The notes below the pieces were generated by a model, which saw only the letters and a program-made list of their open reading frames with translations, had not been told where the DNA came from and did no database searches. From NCBI RefSeq assembly GCF_900120125.1, contig NZ_LT635546.1, positions 650,390-714,389 of the forward strand: a stretch of DNA of 64,000 bases, read 5' to 3'. Position numbers and translations under genes: made by a program. Every line of letters starts with the position of its first letter. The stretch's first letter is position 1. This document shows, in pieces, positions 7,737-16,569 of the stretch. Source of the stretch: Gemella massiliensis (GTDB lineage: Bacteria; Bacillota; Bacilli; Staphylococcales; Gemellaceae).

Positions 7737-9065
7737 CTATTTACTTTCTTTTTTTATTAAGTTCAATAATATTCCTAAAACAAATCCTAATATCGCAAAA
7801 TTAATCCATGCAAAAACACCTTGAATTGGTAAGAATTTCACTAAAAAATTATCAATAACCGGTACAGAAGTCCCTATAGTTGAAGTTACTGTTGTATATA
7901 AACTGAAAAGTCCTGTCAATAATGCTGTACTTGCATAAACAATTTTTTTCCCGCCGAATAGATTATTTAAGAATCCTAATGCAATCAATACCATAGTTAG
8001 TGGATACAATAATACCAATACTGGAACTGCCCCTTTAATAATCGCCGCTAAACCATAATTACCAATTGCAAATGAAAACACTGTTAGTATTATTGCATAT
8101 ACTTTGTAGTCAATTTTAGGATATAATTTATTGAAATATGTTGAACACGCCGTTACCAGCCCTACACTTGTTGTTAAACAAGCCAACAGTACAATAATAA
8201 ACAATAATACTTTTCCTACATTACCGAAGTAATATGTTGTTGCACCTGTTAGAACTCCTGCTCCTGTTTTTTGTAGACCTAAGATCGATACCGATGTTGC
8301 ACCGATATTTGAAATAAAGATATATACCAATGCTAATAAAAGTGCAGCAATTAGTGCAGATTTTAAAGTATTTTTTGCCACTTCTTCTTTTGTTTTTGCT
8401 CCATATAATTTTACGGCATTAATAACAATAATTCCAAATACCAGCGAAGCTAAAGCATCCATAGTATTATATCCTTCCATTAAACCGCTGGTAAATGCCA
8501 AACCATTTGTTGCATACGTTTGTGTTGGAGCTTGATAACTTCCCATTGGTTTTACTAGTGATGCAATTATTAAAATAATCATAGATAATAATAAAACCGG
8601 TGTAATCATTGTACCTATTCTGTCAACAAGTTTATTAGGATTAATAGCAAGCCTTAACGTTGCCCCCATAAACAAAGCTAAAAATATTGCCTGTACATAT
8701 ATTGTATAGTTTGCCGGTATAAAACTCGATAAACCTAATTCAAAAGTAGTAGTTCCTGTTCTGGGAATTGCAAAAAATGGTCCAATAGTTAAATATAATA
8801 ACGTAGTAAATAATATACCAAATGTTTTCCCTGCTCTACTAGATAATTCTAATAAATCTTGAGCACCTGAATAACCCATAACTAAAACCCCAAGTAGAGG
8901 TAATCCCACTCCCATTATAATAAACCCAATCATCGCAATAGGCAAGCGATCTCCTGAATTCTGACCTAAAAACGCCGGAAATATTAAATTTCCTGCTCCA
9001 AAAAATAATGCAAATAGCATAAGTCCGATAGAAATATATGGGTTTCTTTTTAAAAATTTAAGCAT
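7737..9065 (-). CDS. brnQ: Branched-chain amino acid transport system II carrier protein
   Basis: A Na+ (or H+)-coupled Leu/Ile/Val importer of the LIVCS family with about 12 membrane segments. The N-terminus MLKFLKRNPYISIGLMLFAL followed by FFGAGNLIFPAFLGQ is the family signature. I start at 9065 (442 residues) because GGAGG lies 7 bases upstream; the longer reading from 9110 runs through that ribosome site and would add 15 unlikely residues. It has its own consensus promoter at 9107-9135, and no T-box is visible in the leader. Confidence 0.94.
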   Translation of the reverse strand: MLKFLKRNPYISIGLMLFALFFGAGNLIFPAFLGQNSGDRLPIAMIGFIIMGVGLPLLGVLVMGYSGAQDLLELSSRAGKTFGILFTTLLYLTIGPFFAIPRTGTTTFELGLSSFIPANYTIYVQAIFLALFMGATLRLAINPNKLVDRIGTMITPVLLLSMIILIIASLVKPMGSYQAPTQTYATNGLAFTSGLMEGYNTMDALASLVFGIIVINAVKLYGAKTKEEVAKNTLKSALIAALLLALVYIFISNIGATSVSILGLQKTGAGVLTGATTYYFGNVGKVLLFIIVLLACLTTSVGLVTACSTYFNKLYPKIDYKVYAIILTVFSFAIGNYGLAAIIKGAVPVLVLLYPLTMVLIALGFLNNLFGGKKIVYASTALLTGLFSLYTTVTSTIGTSVPVIDNFLVKFLPIQGVFAWINFAILGFVLGILLNLIKKESK

Positions 9066-9106
9066 TCCATTTCCTCCATAATCTTTTTTTAAAACCTTGT
9101 ATATAT

Positions 9107-9135
9107 ACATTAATACATTTATTAGTTTTTGTCAA
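9107..9135 (-). promoter_or_regulatory. Sigma-A promoter of brnQ
   Basis: TTGACA (minus strand, 9135-9130), 17-bp spacer, TAATGT (9112-9107). Just upstream, AACGAT/ATCGTT arms (about 9153-9178) form an inverted repeat that could be an operator; that role is speculative. Confidence 0.65.
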
Positions 9136-9514
9136 TAATATTTTTGAAAAATAACGATTATTTTATTATAAAATCGTTTAAATTTTCTGAAAAATTAAAA
9201 TCAAATAGTTATAAATTAATTTTTACTGTAAAATTTATCGACAAGTAACAAGAATCTTATGATATGTGATTTGCAGAAAATTTCATTTTTTCTATCTCTA
9301 AAAAATTAAAGAAATAATATTTAGTTTACAATAGAAAACTATTATTTTAAAAAAAGAAATTCTAATCTTTAAACCTTACTTAGATAGAGATTAGATATGT
9401 TTTAAATTCAAATTTCCAAATAACAAGTTAAATTCTATGACACCTACTACAAAAATTTTTCTTCTTAGTTTTTCCGATTTTATTACTTTTTCATATTTCA
9501 TATTCTATAAAAGT
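9136..9514. other. Gene-free AT-rich stretch between brnQ and topA
   Basis: No open frame with a ribosome site, no RNA gene and no obvious repeat is seen apart from the small inverted repeat next to the brnQ promoter. It separates the brnQ start from the topA terminator. Confidence 0.5.
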
Positions 9515-9565
9515 AAAAAATAATTAGTATAGATTTTTCTTATCCACACTAATTATTATACAACC
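9515..9565 (-). terminator. topA terminator hairpin, copy of a dispersed repeat
   Basis: Arms AATAATTAGT (9519-9528) and ACTAATTATT (9548-9557) enclose a 19-nt loop, immediately after the topA stop. The segment is almost identical over about 50 bases to 35228-35279, shares TAATTAGTATAG with the ftsZ terminator (38574-38613), and its last 13 bases (TTATTATACAACC) equal the right end of the IS at 42871-42883. Confidence 0.7.
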
Positions 9566-9570
9566 TTTTT

Positions 9571-11622
9571 TTATTTTTTTATTTCTTCTATATAATCACA
9601 GTTAGCACAAGTCACACCTTTTTTATTTTCATATAAAATGTTATTACATTTTGGGCAGAATCTATTAATAGGTTTATCCCATGATACAAAATCACATCCC
9701 GGAAAACCTTCACAACCGTAAAATACTTTCCCTTTTTTTGATTTTTTCTCCAAAATATCATGATTATGGCATTTCGGACAGGTTACACCAATTTTTTTCT
9801 GTATAGTTCCTGTATATCTACATTCCGGAAAGTTGGAACATGCTATAAATTTACCGAATTTCCCTAATTTATAAACTAGCGGTGCCCCGCAATCAGGACA
9901 GTTTTCTCCTGTAAATTCCTGTTTAATTTCTATTTTTTCCATTTCACGTTCAGCTTTTTTAACATCTTTACTAAATCCTGAATAAAAATCCGAAATAGTT
10001 TTTTTCCATGTTACTTTTCCTTCAGCTATATTATCAAGTTGATTTTCCAAATTAGCGGTAAATTGTGTATTAATAATATCCGGAAAATATTGTTCTGTTA
10101 TCTTGCTGACAATGATTCCCAGTTCTGTTGGTGTAAAAACTTTATTTTGAAGTTTTACATAGTATCTTTTTTGCAAAGTTTCTACTATTGTTGCATAAGT
10201 CGAGGGTCTACCTATACCTAATTCTTCCAATGTTGCAATAAGTTTTGCTTCTGAATAGCGTGCAGGTGGTTGAGTAAAATGTTGTTCCTCTTTTATTTCT
10301 TTTATTTTAGCATTTTCCCCTACTTCAAACTTCGGTGCAACTTTTACCTTTTCTTTTTCTTTTAATACCGCTAAAAAACCGTTAAATATCAAATTAGAGT
10401 GTGTGCCTTTATAAACAACTTTATTATTCTCAAATGTTGTAACATTCATTTCATAGACAGCTGCACTCATTCTACTTGCAATAAAACGTTCCCATATAAG
10501 TTTATATAATTTATATTGATCCTTTGATAAGTAATCTTTTATTATATCTGGCGTATAATCTATATTTGTAGGTCTAATACCTTCATGTGCATCTTGAACA
10601 TTTTTACTTGCTTTTTTTGATTTAGCGGTAGCCAAAATATATTCTTTTCCGTAATTGGTTAAAATAAAATTATTCGCACTTGCGACCGCTTCATCTGATA
10701 CACGTGTAGAATCGGTTCTCATGTATGTGATAAGCCCCGTTACCCCACCAAGTTTTTTTAAATTAATACCCTCATACAACTCTTGAGCAACACTCATTGT
10801 TTTTCTGGTTTTAAAATTTAATTTTCTTGAAGCATCTTGTTGCATTGTTGATGTAATATAAATATTAGGAGAATTTCTATTTTTCTTAGATTTTGTCACA
10901 TCAACTACTTTAAAAGTTTCACCTTTTATTGCTTTTTTTATAGTATCAACAATGTTTTTATTTTCTAATTTTATTCTTTCACCTTTATATGAATAAAAAT
11001 TTGCAGTAAGAATCTTTCTATCTTTTATGAAGTCTATCGGCATTGACCAATATTCTTCCGGTTTGAAATTTAGTATTTCTTCTTCTCTATCTACAATTAA
11101 TTTCAATGCCGCATTTTGTACTCTCCCGGCTGACAGTTTAGGTTTTACCTTTTTCCATAAAACCGGAGAAATGTTATATCCAACCAATCTATCTAAAATA
11201 CGTCTTGCTTGCTGTGATTGAACCAAATCTGTATTGATTTTTCTCGGATGCTTTATTGCCTCTTTCACTGCATCTTTTGTTATTTCATTAAATACTATTC
11301 TGTTATCTTCATTATTATCTAACCCCAAAATATATGCAATATGCCACGCTATTGCTTCTCCTTCTCTATCGGGATCGGAAGCTAAGAATACTTTTTTCCC
11401 TTTTGCTTCTTTTTTCAAACTTTTTATAACATCCCCTTTACCACGAATAGAAATATAGTCAACCTCAACATTTCCATTGTCTAATACTTCAACTCCCATT
11501 CTACTTTTGGGTAAATCTCTGACATGTCCTTTTGATGAAATTACTTTATATTTTTTTCCTAGATATTTTTCTATCGTTTTTGCCTTTGAAGGAGATTCGA
11601 CTATAACTAAATTTTCTGACAT
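9571..11622 (-). CDS. topA: DNA topoisomerase I
   Basis: Type IA topoisomerase that relaxes negative supercoils. The 683-residue product has the Toprim start VESPSKAKTIEKYLG (8-22), the DPDREGEA acidic motif (83-90), and the catalytic tyrosine Tyr300 in GLITYMRTDSTR. The C-terminus carries three zinc-finger modules (CPDCGAPL, CPKCHNHD and CPKCNN with paired cysteines; about 580-680). GGAGAG precedes the ATG. In Bacillus topA follows dprA; here map is the nearest upstream gene on the same strand, about 150 bases away. Confidence 0.97.
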   Translation of the reverse strand: MSENLVIVESPSKAKTIEKYLGKKYKVISSKGHVRDLPKSRMGVEVLDNGNVEVDYISIRGKGDVIKSLKKEAKGKKVFLASDPDREGEAIAWHIAYILGLDNNEDNRIVFNEITKDAVKEAIKHPRKINTDLVQSQQARRILDRLVGYNISPVLWKKVKPKLSAGRVQNAALKLIVDREEEILNFKPEEYWSMPIDFIKDRKILTANFYSYKGERIKLENKNIVDTIKKAIKGETFKVVDVTKSKKNRNSPNIYITSTMQQDASRKLNFKTRKTMSVAQELYEGINLKKLGGVTGLITYMRTDSTRVSDEAVASANNFILTNYGKEYILATAKSKKASKNVQDAHEGIRPTNIDYTPDIIKDYLSKDQYKLYKLIWERFIASRMSAAVYEMNVTTFENNKVVYKGTHSNLIFNGFLAVLKEKEKVKVAPKFEVGENAKIKEIKEEQHFTQPPARYSEAKLIATLEELGIGRPSTYATIVETLQKRYYVKLQNKVFTPTELGIIVSKITEQYFPDIINTQFTANLENQLDNIAEGKVTWKKTISDFYSGFSKDVKKAEREMEKIEIKQEFTGENCPDCGAPLVYKLGKFGKFIACSNFPECRYTGTIQKKIGVTCPKCHNHDILEKKSKKGKVFYGCEGFPGCDFVSWDKPINRFCPKCNNILYENKKGVTCANCDYIEEIKK

Positions 11623-11773
11623 TTATTACTCTCCATAACTTTTTTAATAAGTAGTATCTTAAAACATTTTTTTATTTTTGTCAAATTTTTATATTTCATA
11701 TATGATAAAACAGCTAACATATAAATTACAAAATTAATAAAATTTACGATATAACAACTACTCTTTACTATAA

Positions 11774-12535
11774 TTAATCAATTTTGGTTAGTATTAATGG
11801 CTCCTGATTTTCTCTGACAACTATAGTGTGTTCATATTGTGCAACATACGAATTATCTGTTGTTATTAGCTCCCAATCATCTTTATCACTGTTTTCAACT
11901 GTACGTGCTTTTGTTGAAACAAATGGTTCTACAGCTAAGCACATTCCGTTTTTTAAAATCAAATTATCCCATGGATCAAAATAATTAAATACATGTTGTG
12001 GTTCTTGATGAAGAGATGTTCCAATTCCATGTCCGGTTAAATTTTCTATAACCTGTAATTTATGTTCTTTTATTTTTTTATGAACATTTTTCCCGATTTG
12101 ATTTATTTTTGCCCCTGCTTTAGCGTGTTTTATACCTTCATAAAATGCCTCTTGAGCCACCTCACAGACTTTTTCTTTCATCTTGTCATCAACTTTACCA
12201 ACCACAAAAGAAACCCCGGTGTCAGCATAATATCCGTCCTTACATCCGGATACGTCTATATTTAATAAATCTCCATCTTTTAAAATTTTTGTTGCTGACG
12301 GAATACCGTGTGCAGCTTGGTGATTTAAAGAAATACAAGTATACCCTGGAAAATCATATTCTGTTATCGGAGCAGATTTTGCACCATATTTTTCAAATAA
12401 TTCTTTCGCAATATTATCCAGTTCTTTGGTGTTTACCCCCGGAACTGCCTTTTTCTTCATTTCATCACGTATCGTTGCACAAATAAAACCTATCTCTTTC
12501 ATTTTTTGCAATTGTTCTTCTGTTTTAATTATCAT
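11774..12535 (-). CDS. map: Methionine aminopeptidase, type I
   Basis: Removes the initiator methionine from nascent proteins. It has 253 residues with the pita-bread fold: HGIP (about 76-79), LLNIDVSGCKDGYYADTG with the two metal-binding Asp (about 90-107), GHGIGTSLHQEP with the His ligand, and CLAVEPF with a Glu ligand. AAGGAG lies about 9 bases upstream of the ATG. It is slightly longer than the classic 248-residue enzyme and has no N-terminal SH3-like extension. It is not in the ribosomal-protein cluster position usual for Bacillus, which suggests either relocation or a second copy. Confidence 0.95.
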   Translation of the reverse strand: MIIKTEEQLQKMKEIGFICATIRDEMKKKAVPGVNTKELDNIAKELFEKYGAKSAPITEYDFPGYTCISLNHQAAHGIPSATKILKDGDLLNIDVSGCKDGYYADTGVSFVVGKVDDKMKEKVCEVAQEAFYEGIKHAKAGAKINQIGKNVHKKIKEHKLQVIENLTGHGIGTSLHQEPQHVFNYFDPWDNLILKNGMCLAVEPFVSTKARTVENSDKDDWELITTDNSYVAQYEHTIVVRENQEPLILTKID

Positions 12536-12554
12536 TACAATATACTCCTTACAT

Positions 12555-13322
12555 CTAATCTATTAATTTTGATAAATTTTTTATCGTATATGTTGGTTGA
12601 ATTTCTTTTTCTTTTAATTCTTTTAAACTTGTAACACCGGTTTGAACATGTATCGTATCTACACCGCTATTAATACCGGACATAATATCAGTAGAATAAT
12701 TATCACCAATCATGGCTATATCACTTTTTTTATAATTAAATAAACTCATAGCACTATCCATAATTATTTTACTGGGTTTTCCTATTATTGTAGCTACCGT
12801 ACCTGTAGCATACTCTAAAAATTTTACCTGACCACCGTTACTTGGAATAAAGCCATCGGCTGTTGGAAGTAACGTATCCGGATTTGTTCCGATTAATTCA
12901 GCTCCATTAAGAATTGCCTGACAGGCAATGGATAATTTCTCATAAGTCAATTTTCTATCAAGACCGACTACCACGGCTTCAATCTTATTTTTAGAACTAA
13001 CTTGTTCAAAATCACATAAGGTATCTATAAGACCCTTTTCTCCAATAATGTATATCATTTTATAACCTTTTTGTCTCAAATATTTCCTAGTAGCCTCACT
13101 TGAAGTAAAAATGTGTTCTTCTGTTGTTTCTACATCAAACTTTTCTAATTTTTTAACAACATCTTTAGGTCCTTTCGTGGAGTTATTTGTTAAAAACAAA
13201 TAGTCAATATTATTTTTATTGAGATAAGAAACAAATTCTTTAGCATACTTAATTTTCTTACTTCCGTTGTAAATAGTACCATCTAAATCAATAAGATACA
13301 ATTTATACTTTTTTATTTCCAT
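12555..13322 (-). CDS. HAD-superfamily phosphatase, NagD/YutF type
   Basis: A HAD hydrolase of 255 residues with the nucleophile motif DLDGT (12-16), the TNNST motif II, a class IIA (NagD) cap domain and MIGDNYSTDIMSG as the last acidic motif. Family members dephosphorylate p-nitrophenyl phosphate, nucleotides or sugar phosphates; the true substrate is unknown. I start at 13322, since GTGGTGA lies 5 bases upstream; an earlier in-frame start at 13376 would add 18 basic residues. It ends 19 bases before map and is likely transcribed with it. Confidence 0.85.
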   Translation of the reverse strand: MEIKKYKLYLIDLDGTIYNGSKKIKYAKEFVSYLNKNNIDYLFLTNNSTKGPKDVVKKLEKFDVETTEEHIFTSSEATRKYLRQKGYKMIYIIGEKGLIDTLCDFEQVSSKNKIEAVVVGLDRKLTYEKLSIACQAILNGAELIGTNPDTLLPTADGFIPSNGGQVKFLEYATGTVATIIGKPSKIIMDSAMSLFNYKKSDIAMIGDNYSTDIMSGINSGVDTIHVQTGVTSLKELKEKEIQPTYTIKNLSKLID

Positions 13323-13417
13323 TTTATTCACCACTATTTTTAATTTTACTTTGAATAATTTTAGGTATATCCACAAATAACTAACTACTATTGTACAATG
13401 ATTATAAAAAAAATAAA

Positions 13418-13448
13418 AGCATTAATTCTGTTTTTCCAAATTAATGCT
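13418..13448 (-). terminator. Terminator of ccrZ
   Basis: Stem AGCATTAATT / AATTAATGCT (13418-13427 with 13439-13448), 11-nt loop, overlapping the stop codon of the leftward gene; T-rich on the minus strand after it. Confidence 0.75.
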
Positions 13449-14226
13449 AAATAAATTTATTAAAAATACTATCTAAAAAGACTAACCACGAATTCATTTC
13501 AGCTAATTGTCTTTTTTCATGATACCAAACAATCATAATAAGCGATTGAAAAGTTATATACCACTTTAATCTATTTCTATACTTTAAAGTCGGCTTTTCT
13601 CCATAAATATCAAGCCACTCATTCCAATTATCTTGTGGAATATACTTATATAATATATAAGAAATATCTATCGCAGGATCACCCAATATCGAATGTTCCC
13701 AATCAACTAAAAATAATTTTCCATTATCCGATAATAACCAATTATCTTTATTTAAATCGGTATGGCATGGAGCATATCGAACATTATCATCCGGAATATT
13801 ATTTTCCAAATAATTAAGTGCATTTGTGATATTGTTGTTTTTTCTAAGTTCACTATTGATTAAAGATTTCAAATTACTCAACGAACTAAGTGCAGTTTCT
13901 TTTTTATAACCTTGTGCCTGCATAATTTTTCTTAGTTTAATAGAAGTATGAACCTTTTTTAAAATTTTCGGAATACGTTTATCGGTCATATCAGAACGTT
14001 TTAATGTTCGACCATTTTCAAAATCTTGTGCTATCAGCACGTCACCATTACTAATTCTTTTAGTCCACCTTAATTTAGGAACTATCCCTTCTGCCGAAAG
14101 GGTAGCTATCATCGGAGTAGTATTTTTCTTTATAAAATAATTATGGTTGTCTCTTGAAAAAAAATAATCGTCTTCGTAATGCTCATCTAAAGTCCAACCC
14201 ATTTGATAATATTCTTTAGACATCAT
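13447..14226 (-). CDS. ccrZ: Choline/aminoglycoside-kinase-like protein, CcrZ (YtmP) family
   Basis: A 259-residue protein with an APH/choline-kinase fold: catalytic loop HTDLNKDNW (155-163) and the metal-binding DWE (175-177), followed by GDPAIDISY. The CcrZ family couples division and chromosome replication in streptococci and staphylococci, and purified members phosphorylate ribose-type sugars. Its neighbours pepV, rsuA and murJ match the Bacillus ytmP neighbourhood, which supports this assignment over an antibiotic kinase. The usual partner trmB is not next to it. Two start codons (ATGATG) are possible. Confidence 0.8.
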   Translation of the reverse strand: MMSKEYYQMGWTLDEHYEDDYFFSRDNHNYFIKKNTTPMIATLSAEGIVPKLRWTKRISNGDVLIAQDFENGRTLKRSDMTDKRIPKILKKVHTSIKLRKIMQAQGYKKETALSSLSNLKSLINSELRKNNNITNALNYLENNIPDDNVRYAPCHTDLNKDNWLLSDNGKLFLVDWEHSILGDPAIDISYILYKYIPQDNWNEWLDIYGEKPTLKYRNRLKWYITFQSLIMIVWYHEKRQLAEMNSWLVFLDSIFNKFI

Positions 14227-14326
14227 ACTGCTCCTTTCTAAATTTTTTTACTAACTATAACGCACTATTTATTTTACAATCTTTAATAGAATTTTTCAAG
14301 GTAATATTTTGTGTAAAAAATTAAAA

Positions 14327-14382
14327 TTCTCAAAGATATTTTAATTACAAATTATGCAATTAATAAAAAATATCTTTGAGAA
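14327..14382 (-). terminator. Terminator of pepV
   Basis: A perfect 16-bp inverted repeat (14327-14342 with 14367-14382, arm TTCTCAAAGATATTTT) about 65 bases after the pepV stop codon. Confidence 0.75.
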
Positions 14383-14446
14383 CATAAAATTTACTTATTT
14401 TTATAACTATAAATATTTTTTACTATAAATATTTTAATAGAAAAAA

Positions 14447-15844
14447 TTATTCACAACAAAGTCTGTATATTCCTTCAGCATAAATAGCAGTTGAAAGCAA
14501 TAAATCATCTACCAAGATAAACTCATTTGCTTGGTGCATTGTATCTTGTCTTCCGGGTAATAACGCACCAAATGCAACACCTTTTTTAAGACAACGTGCA
14601 TATGTACCGCCACCTAAAACAAAGGCATCATTTTCTTTATCACCGGTATACTTTCTATATACATCAACCAATGTTGTCACTAATTCATCATCTTTAGATA
14701 CATAATGTGCCTCTTTTGTGCTTGTTATTTCAAGAGTTATATTATCTATTTTTAAATTATTTAATTTATCAACTAAATTAAAGTTTTTAGGATATCTGCT
14801 GTCCGTAGAAGCAAAACCTACTTTTTCGGCAGCATTATATTTTACAATACCATAATTATAAGTTGCCGCTCCCATTTCATCATCTTCGTATTTCAAACCT
14901 AAACGTTCCCCAAACGGATCATTGGCTAATTTTTCTGTAATAAAACCTACGAAATTTTTGCCATTTACATCTAAATTTAACATATTTAGAAACTCTGCCA
15001 ATTTAGTTGCACCGTTAATACCTAATTGTGGCGTTGAACCATGAGCGGCTTTACCTTTAAGTTCTAATTCTATATTTTCTTTTACACTTACAGTTCCATC
15101 TAATTTTTCATCTGCCAAAAATTTTTCAAATTTTTCTTTTATATCACGAGCATCACCTTCTAATACGGCTTTAGCACTGGCAACTACCATATTTGGAACT
15201 TGACCGCCTTCAAAGTTTAACAACTTATAATCATAAGCGTTCTCTTCATCTTTAAAGTTTAATTTATAATCAAATGTTGCACGTGCTTTCTCAGCATAAA
15301 CCAGTGGATACATTGCATCCGGAGTAAATCCGGTAGCAGGTTGCTCCTCATGTTCAAAATACGATTTAACACATCTGAAACCTGTTTCTTCGTCACTACC
15401 AATAATTAGACGAACACGTTTGTTCCATTTAACCCCCAGTTTATCCAATAATTTGATAGCATAGTAAGCTGCCATAGTAGGGCCTTTATCATCTAAAGCA
15501 CCACGTGCAAATAATTTACCTTCTCTAATTTCCGGTTTAAAAGGATGGCTGATCCAATCTTCTTCTACCACCGGCACTACGTCAACATGTCCTAAAATAC
15601 CGAACAATTCTTCCCCATTACCTGCTTCAATGTGACCGGCTTTATTTTCAACCAATTTGGTTTTGTAACCGTCACGTTCTCCAAAAGATAAAATCTTATC
15701 TAACGCCTTTCTCGGTCCACTTCCAAAAGGAGTCTCATCCGTTACATCTGTTCCTAAAACTGATCTAACGCTTAATAAATCAAATAAATCCTTTAGTAAT
15801 TCCTCCTTATGTTTTTGTACCTCTTCTATAAAATTGATATTCAT
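14447..15844 (-). CDS. pepV: Dipeptidase PepV (M20 family)
   Basis: A zinc-dependent dipeptidase of 465 residues. Metal-site motifs are GHVDVVP (about 84-90), RGALDDKGP (about 111-119) and GSDEETGFRC; the C-terminal His lies in QDTMHQANEF. The start at 15844 is chosen because GGAGGG lies 7 bases upstream; the longer frame from 15859 starts inside that ribosome site. It lies between rsuA and ccrZ as in Bacillus and staphylococci. Confidence 0.94.
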   Translation of the reverse strand: MNINFIEEVQKHKEELLKDLFDLLSVRSVLGTDVTDETPFGSGPRKALDKILSFGERDGYKTKLVENKAGHIEAGNGEELFGILGHVDVVPVVEEDWISHPFKPEIREGKLFARGALDDKGPTMAAYYAIKLLDKLGVKWNKRVRLIIGSDEETGFRCVKSYFEHEEQPATGFTPDAMYPLVYAEKARATFDYKLNFKDEENAYDYKLLNFEGGQVPNMVVASAKAVLEGDARDIKEKFEKFLADEKLDGTVSVKENIELELKGKAAHGSTPQLGINGATKLAEFLNMLNLDVNGKNFVGFITEKLANDPFGERLGLKYEDDEMGAATYNYGIVKYNAAEKVGFASTDSRYPKNFNLVDKLNNLKIDNITLEITSTKEAHYVSKDDELVTTLVDVYRKYTGDKENDAFVLGGGTYARCLKKGVAFGALLPGRQDTMHQANEFILVDDLLLSTAIYAEGIYRLCCE

Positions 15845-15861
15845 AACATATCCCTCCATAA

Positions 15862-16569
15862 TTATTTTTTTAAATTTTTTATTTCCTTATCCGTTAAGTA
15901 TCTATATTCTCCTAATTTTAAATCTTCATCTAAAATTAAGGTTCCTATTGATATGCGTTTTAAATAAGTTACATCTACACCTAAAGACTTCATCATTCTT
16001 TTTACCTGATGAAATTTTCCTTCAGTAATACTAATGTAAGCTGTACTTCTTTCTTGATTAGAACTCAATACTTTCAACACTGCACTCTTACATCTATATC
16101 CATCTTCAAGAATAATACCTTTTTTTGCAATTTCCACTGCATTTTCTTCTAAAAATCCATCTACCTCAAGATAATATTTTTTCTTAATATCCTTTTTAGG
16201 TGATATTAGCTTATGTGTAAGTTCGCCATCATTTGTTAAAAACATCAACCCTACGGTATCTTTGTCCAGCCTCCCTACAGGGTGAGGATTATATATTTTA
16301 TCATTATCATTTAATAAATCAACTACCGTTTTACTATCTCTGTCTTCTGTAGCCGAAATCACATCTTTTGGTTTATTCATCATAATATAAATATATTTTT
16401 GATAAAGTAATCGTTTACCATTAAATATTACTATATCATGATTTTCATTAATTTTAAAGTCTACTGACTTAATAATTTCGTTATTTACTAAAATTCCTTT
16501 TTTAATTTCTTTTTTCGCAACTGCTCTGCTTAAACCAGTAGTAACACTGATAAATTTATCAAACCTCAC
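15862..16569 (-). CDS. 16S rRNA pseudouridine synthase (RsuA/RluB family)
   Basis: Isomerises uridine to pseudouridine in rRNA. The 235-residue product has an S4-like N-terminus (MRFDKFISVTTGLSRAVA), the catalytic motif GRLDKDTVGLMFLTNDG with the conserved Asp (about 99-115), and HQVKRMMKSLG near the end. It starts with GTG, which overlaps the TAG stop of the flippase gene (TAGTG). The exact target uridine is not deducible; RsuA (U516) is the likeliest. Confidence 0.9.
   Translation of the reverse strand: MRFDKFISVTTGLSRAVAKKEIKKGILVNNEIIKSVDFKINENHDIVIFNGKRLLYQKYIYIMMNKPKDVISATEDRDSKTVVDLLNDNDKIYNPHPVGRLDKDTVGLMFLTNDGELTHKLISPKKDIKKKYYLEVDGFLEENAVEIAKKGIILEDGYRCKSAVLKVLSSNQERSTAYISITEGKFHQVKRMMKSLGVDVTYLKRISIGTLILDEDLKLGEYRYLTDKEIKNLKK

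Noticed and set aside
9066..9240. T-box or leucine-type leader before brnQ
   Set aside because: No GGTGGTACCGCG-like antiterminator is seen; only a promoter and a short inverted repeat.
12145..12486. 113-codon open frame opposite map
   Set aside because: Fully inside a well-conserved gene on the other strand and without family resemblance.
13447..14226. Aminoglycoside-resistance phosphotransferase
   Set aside because: The kinase motifs fit, but the pepV/rsuA/murJ neighbourhood and HTDLNKDNW context match CcrZ/YtmP rather than a resistance gene.
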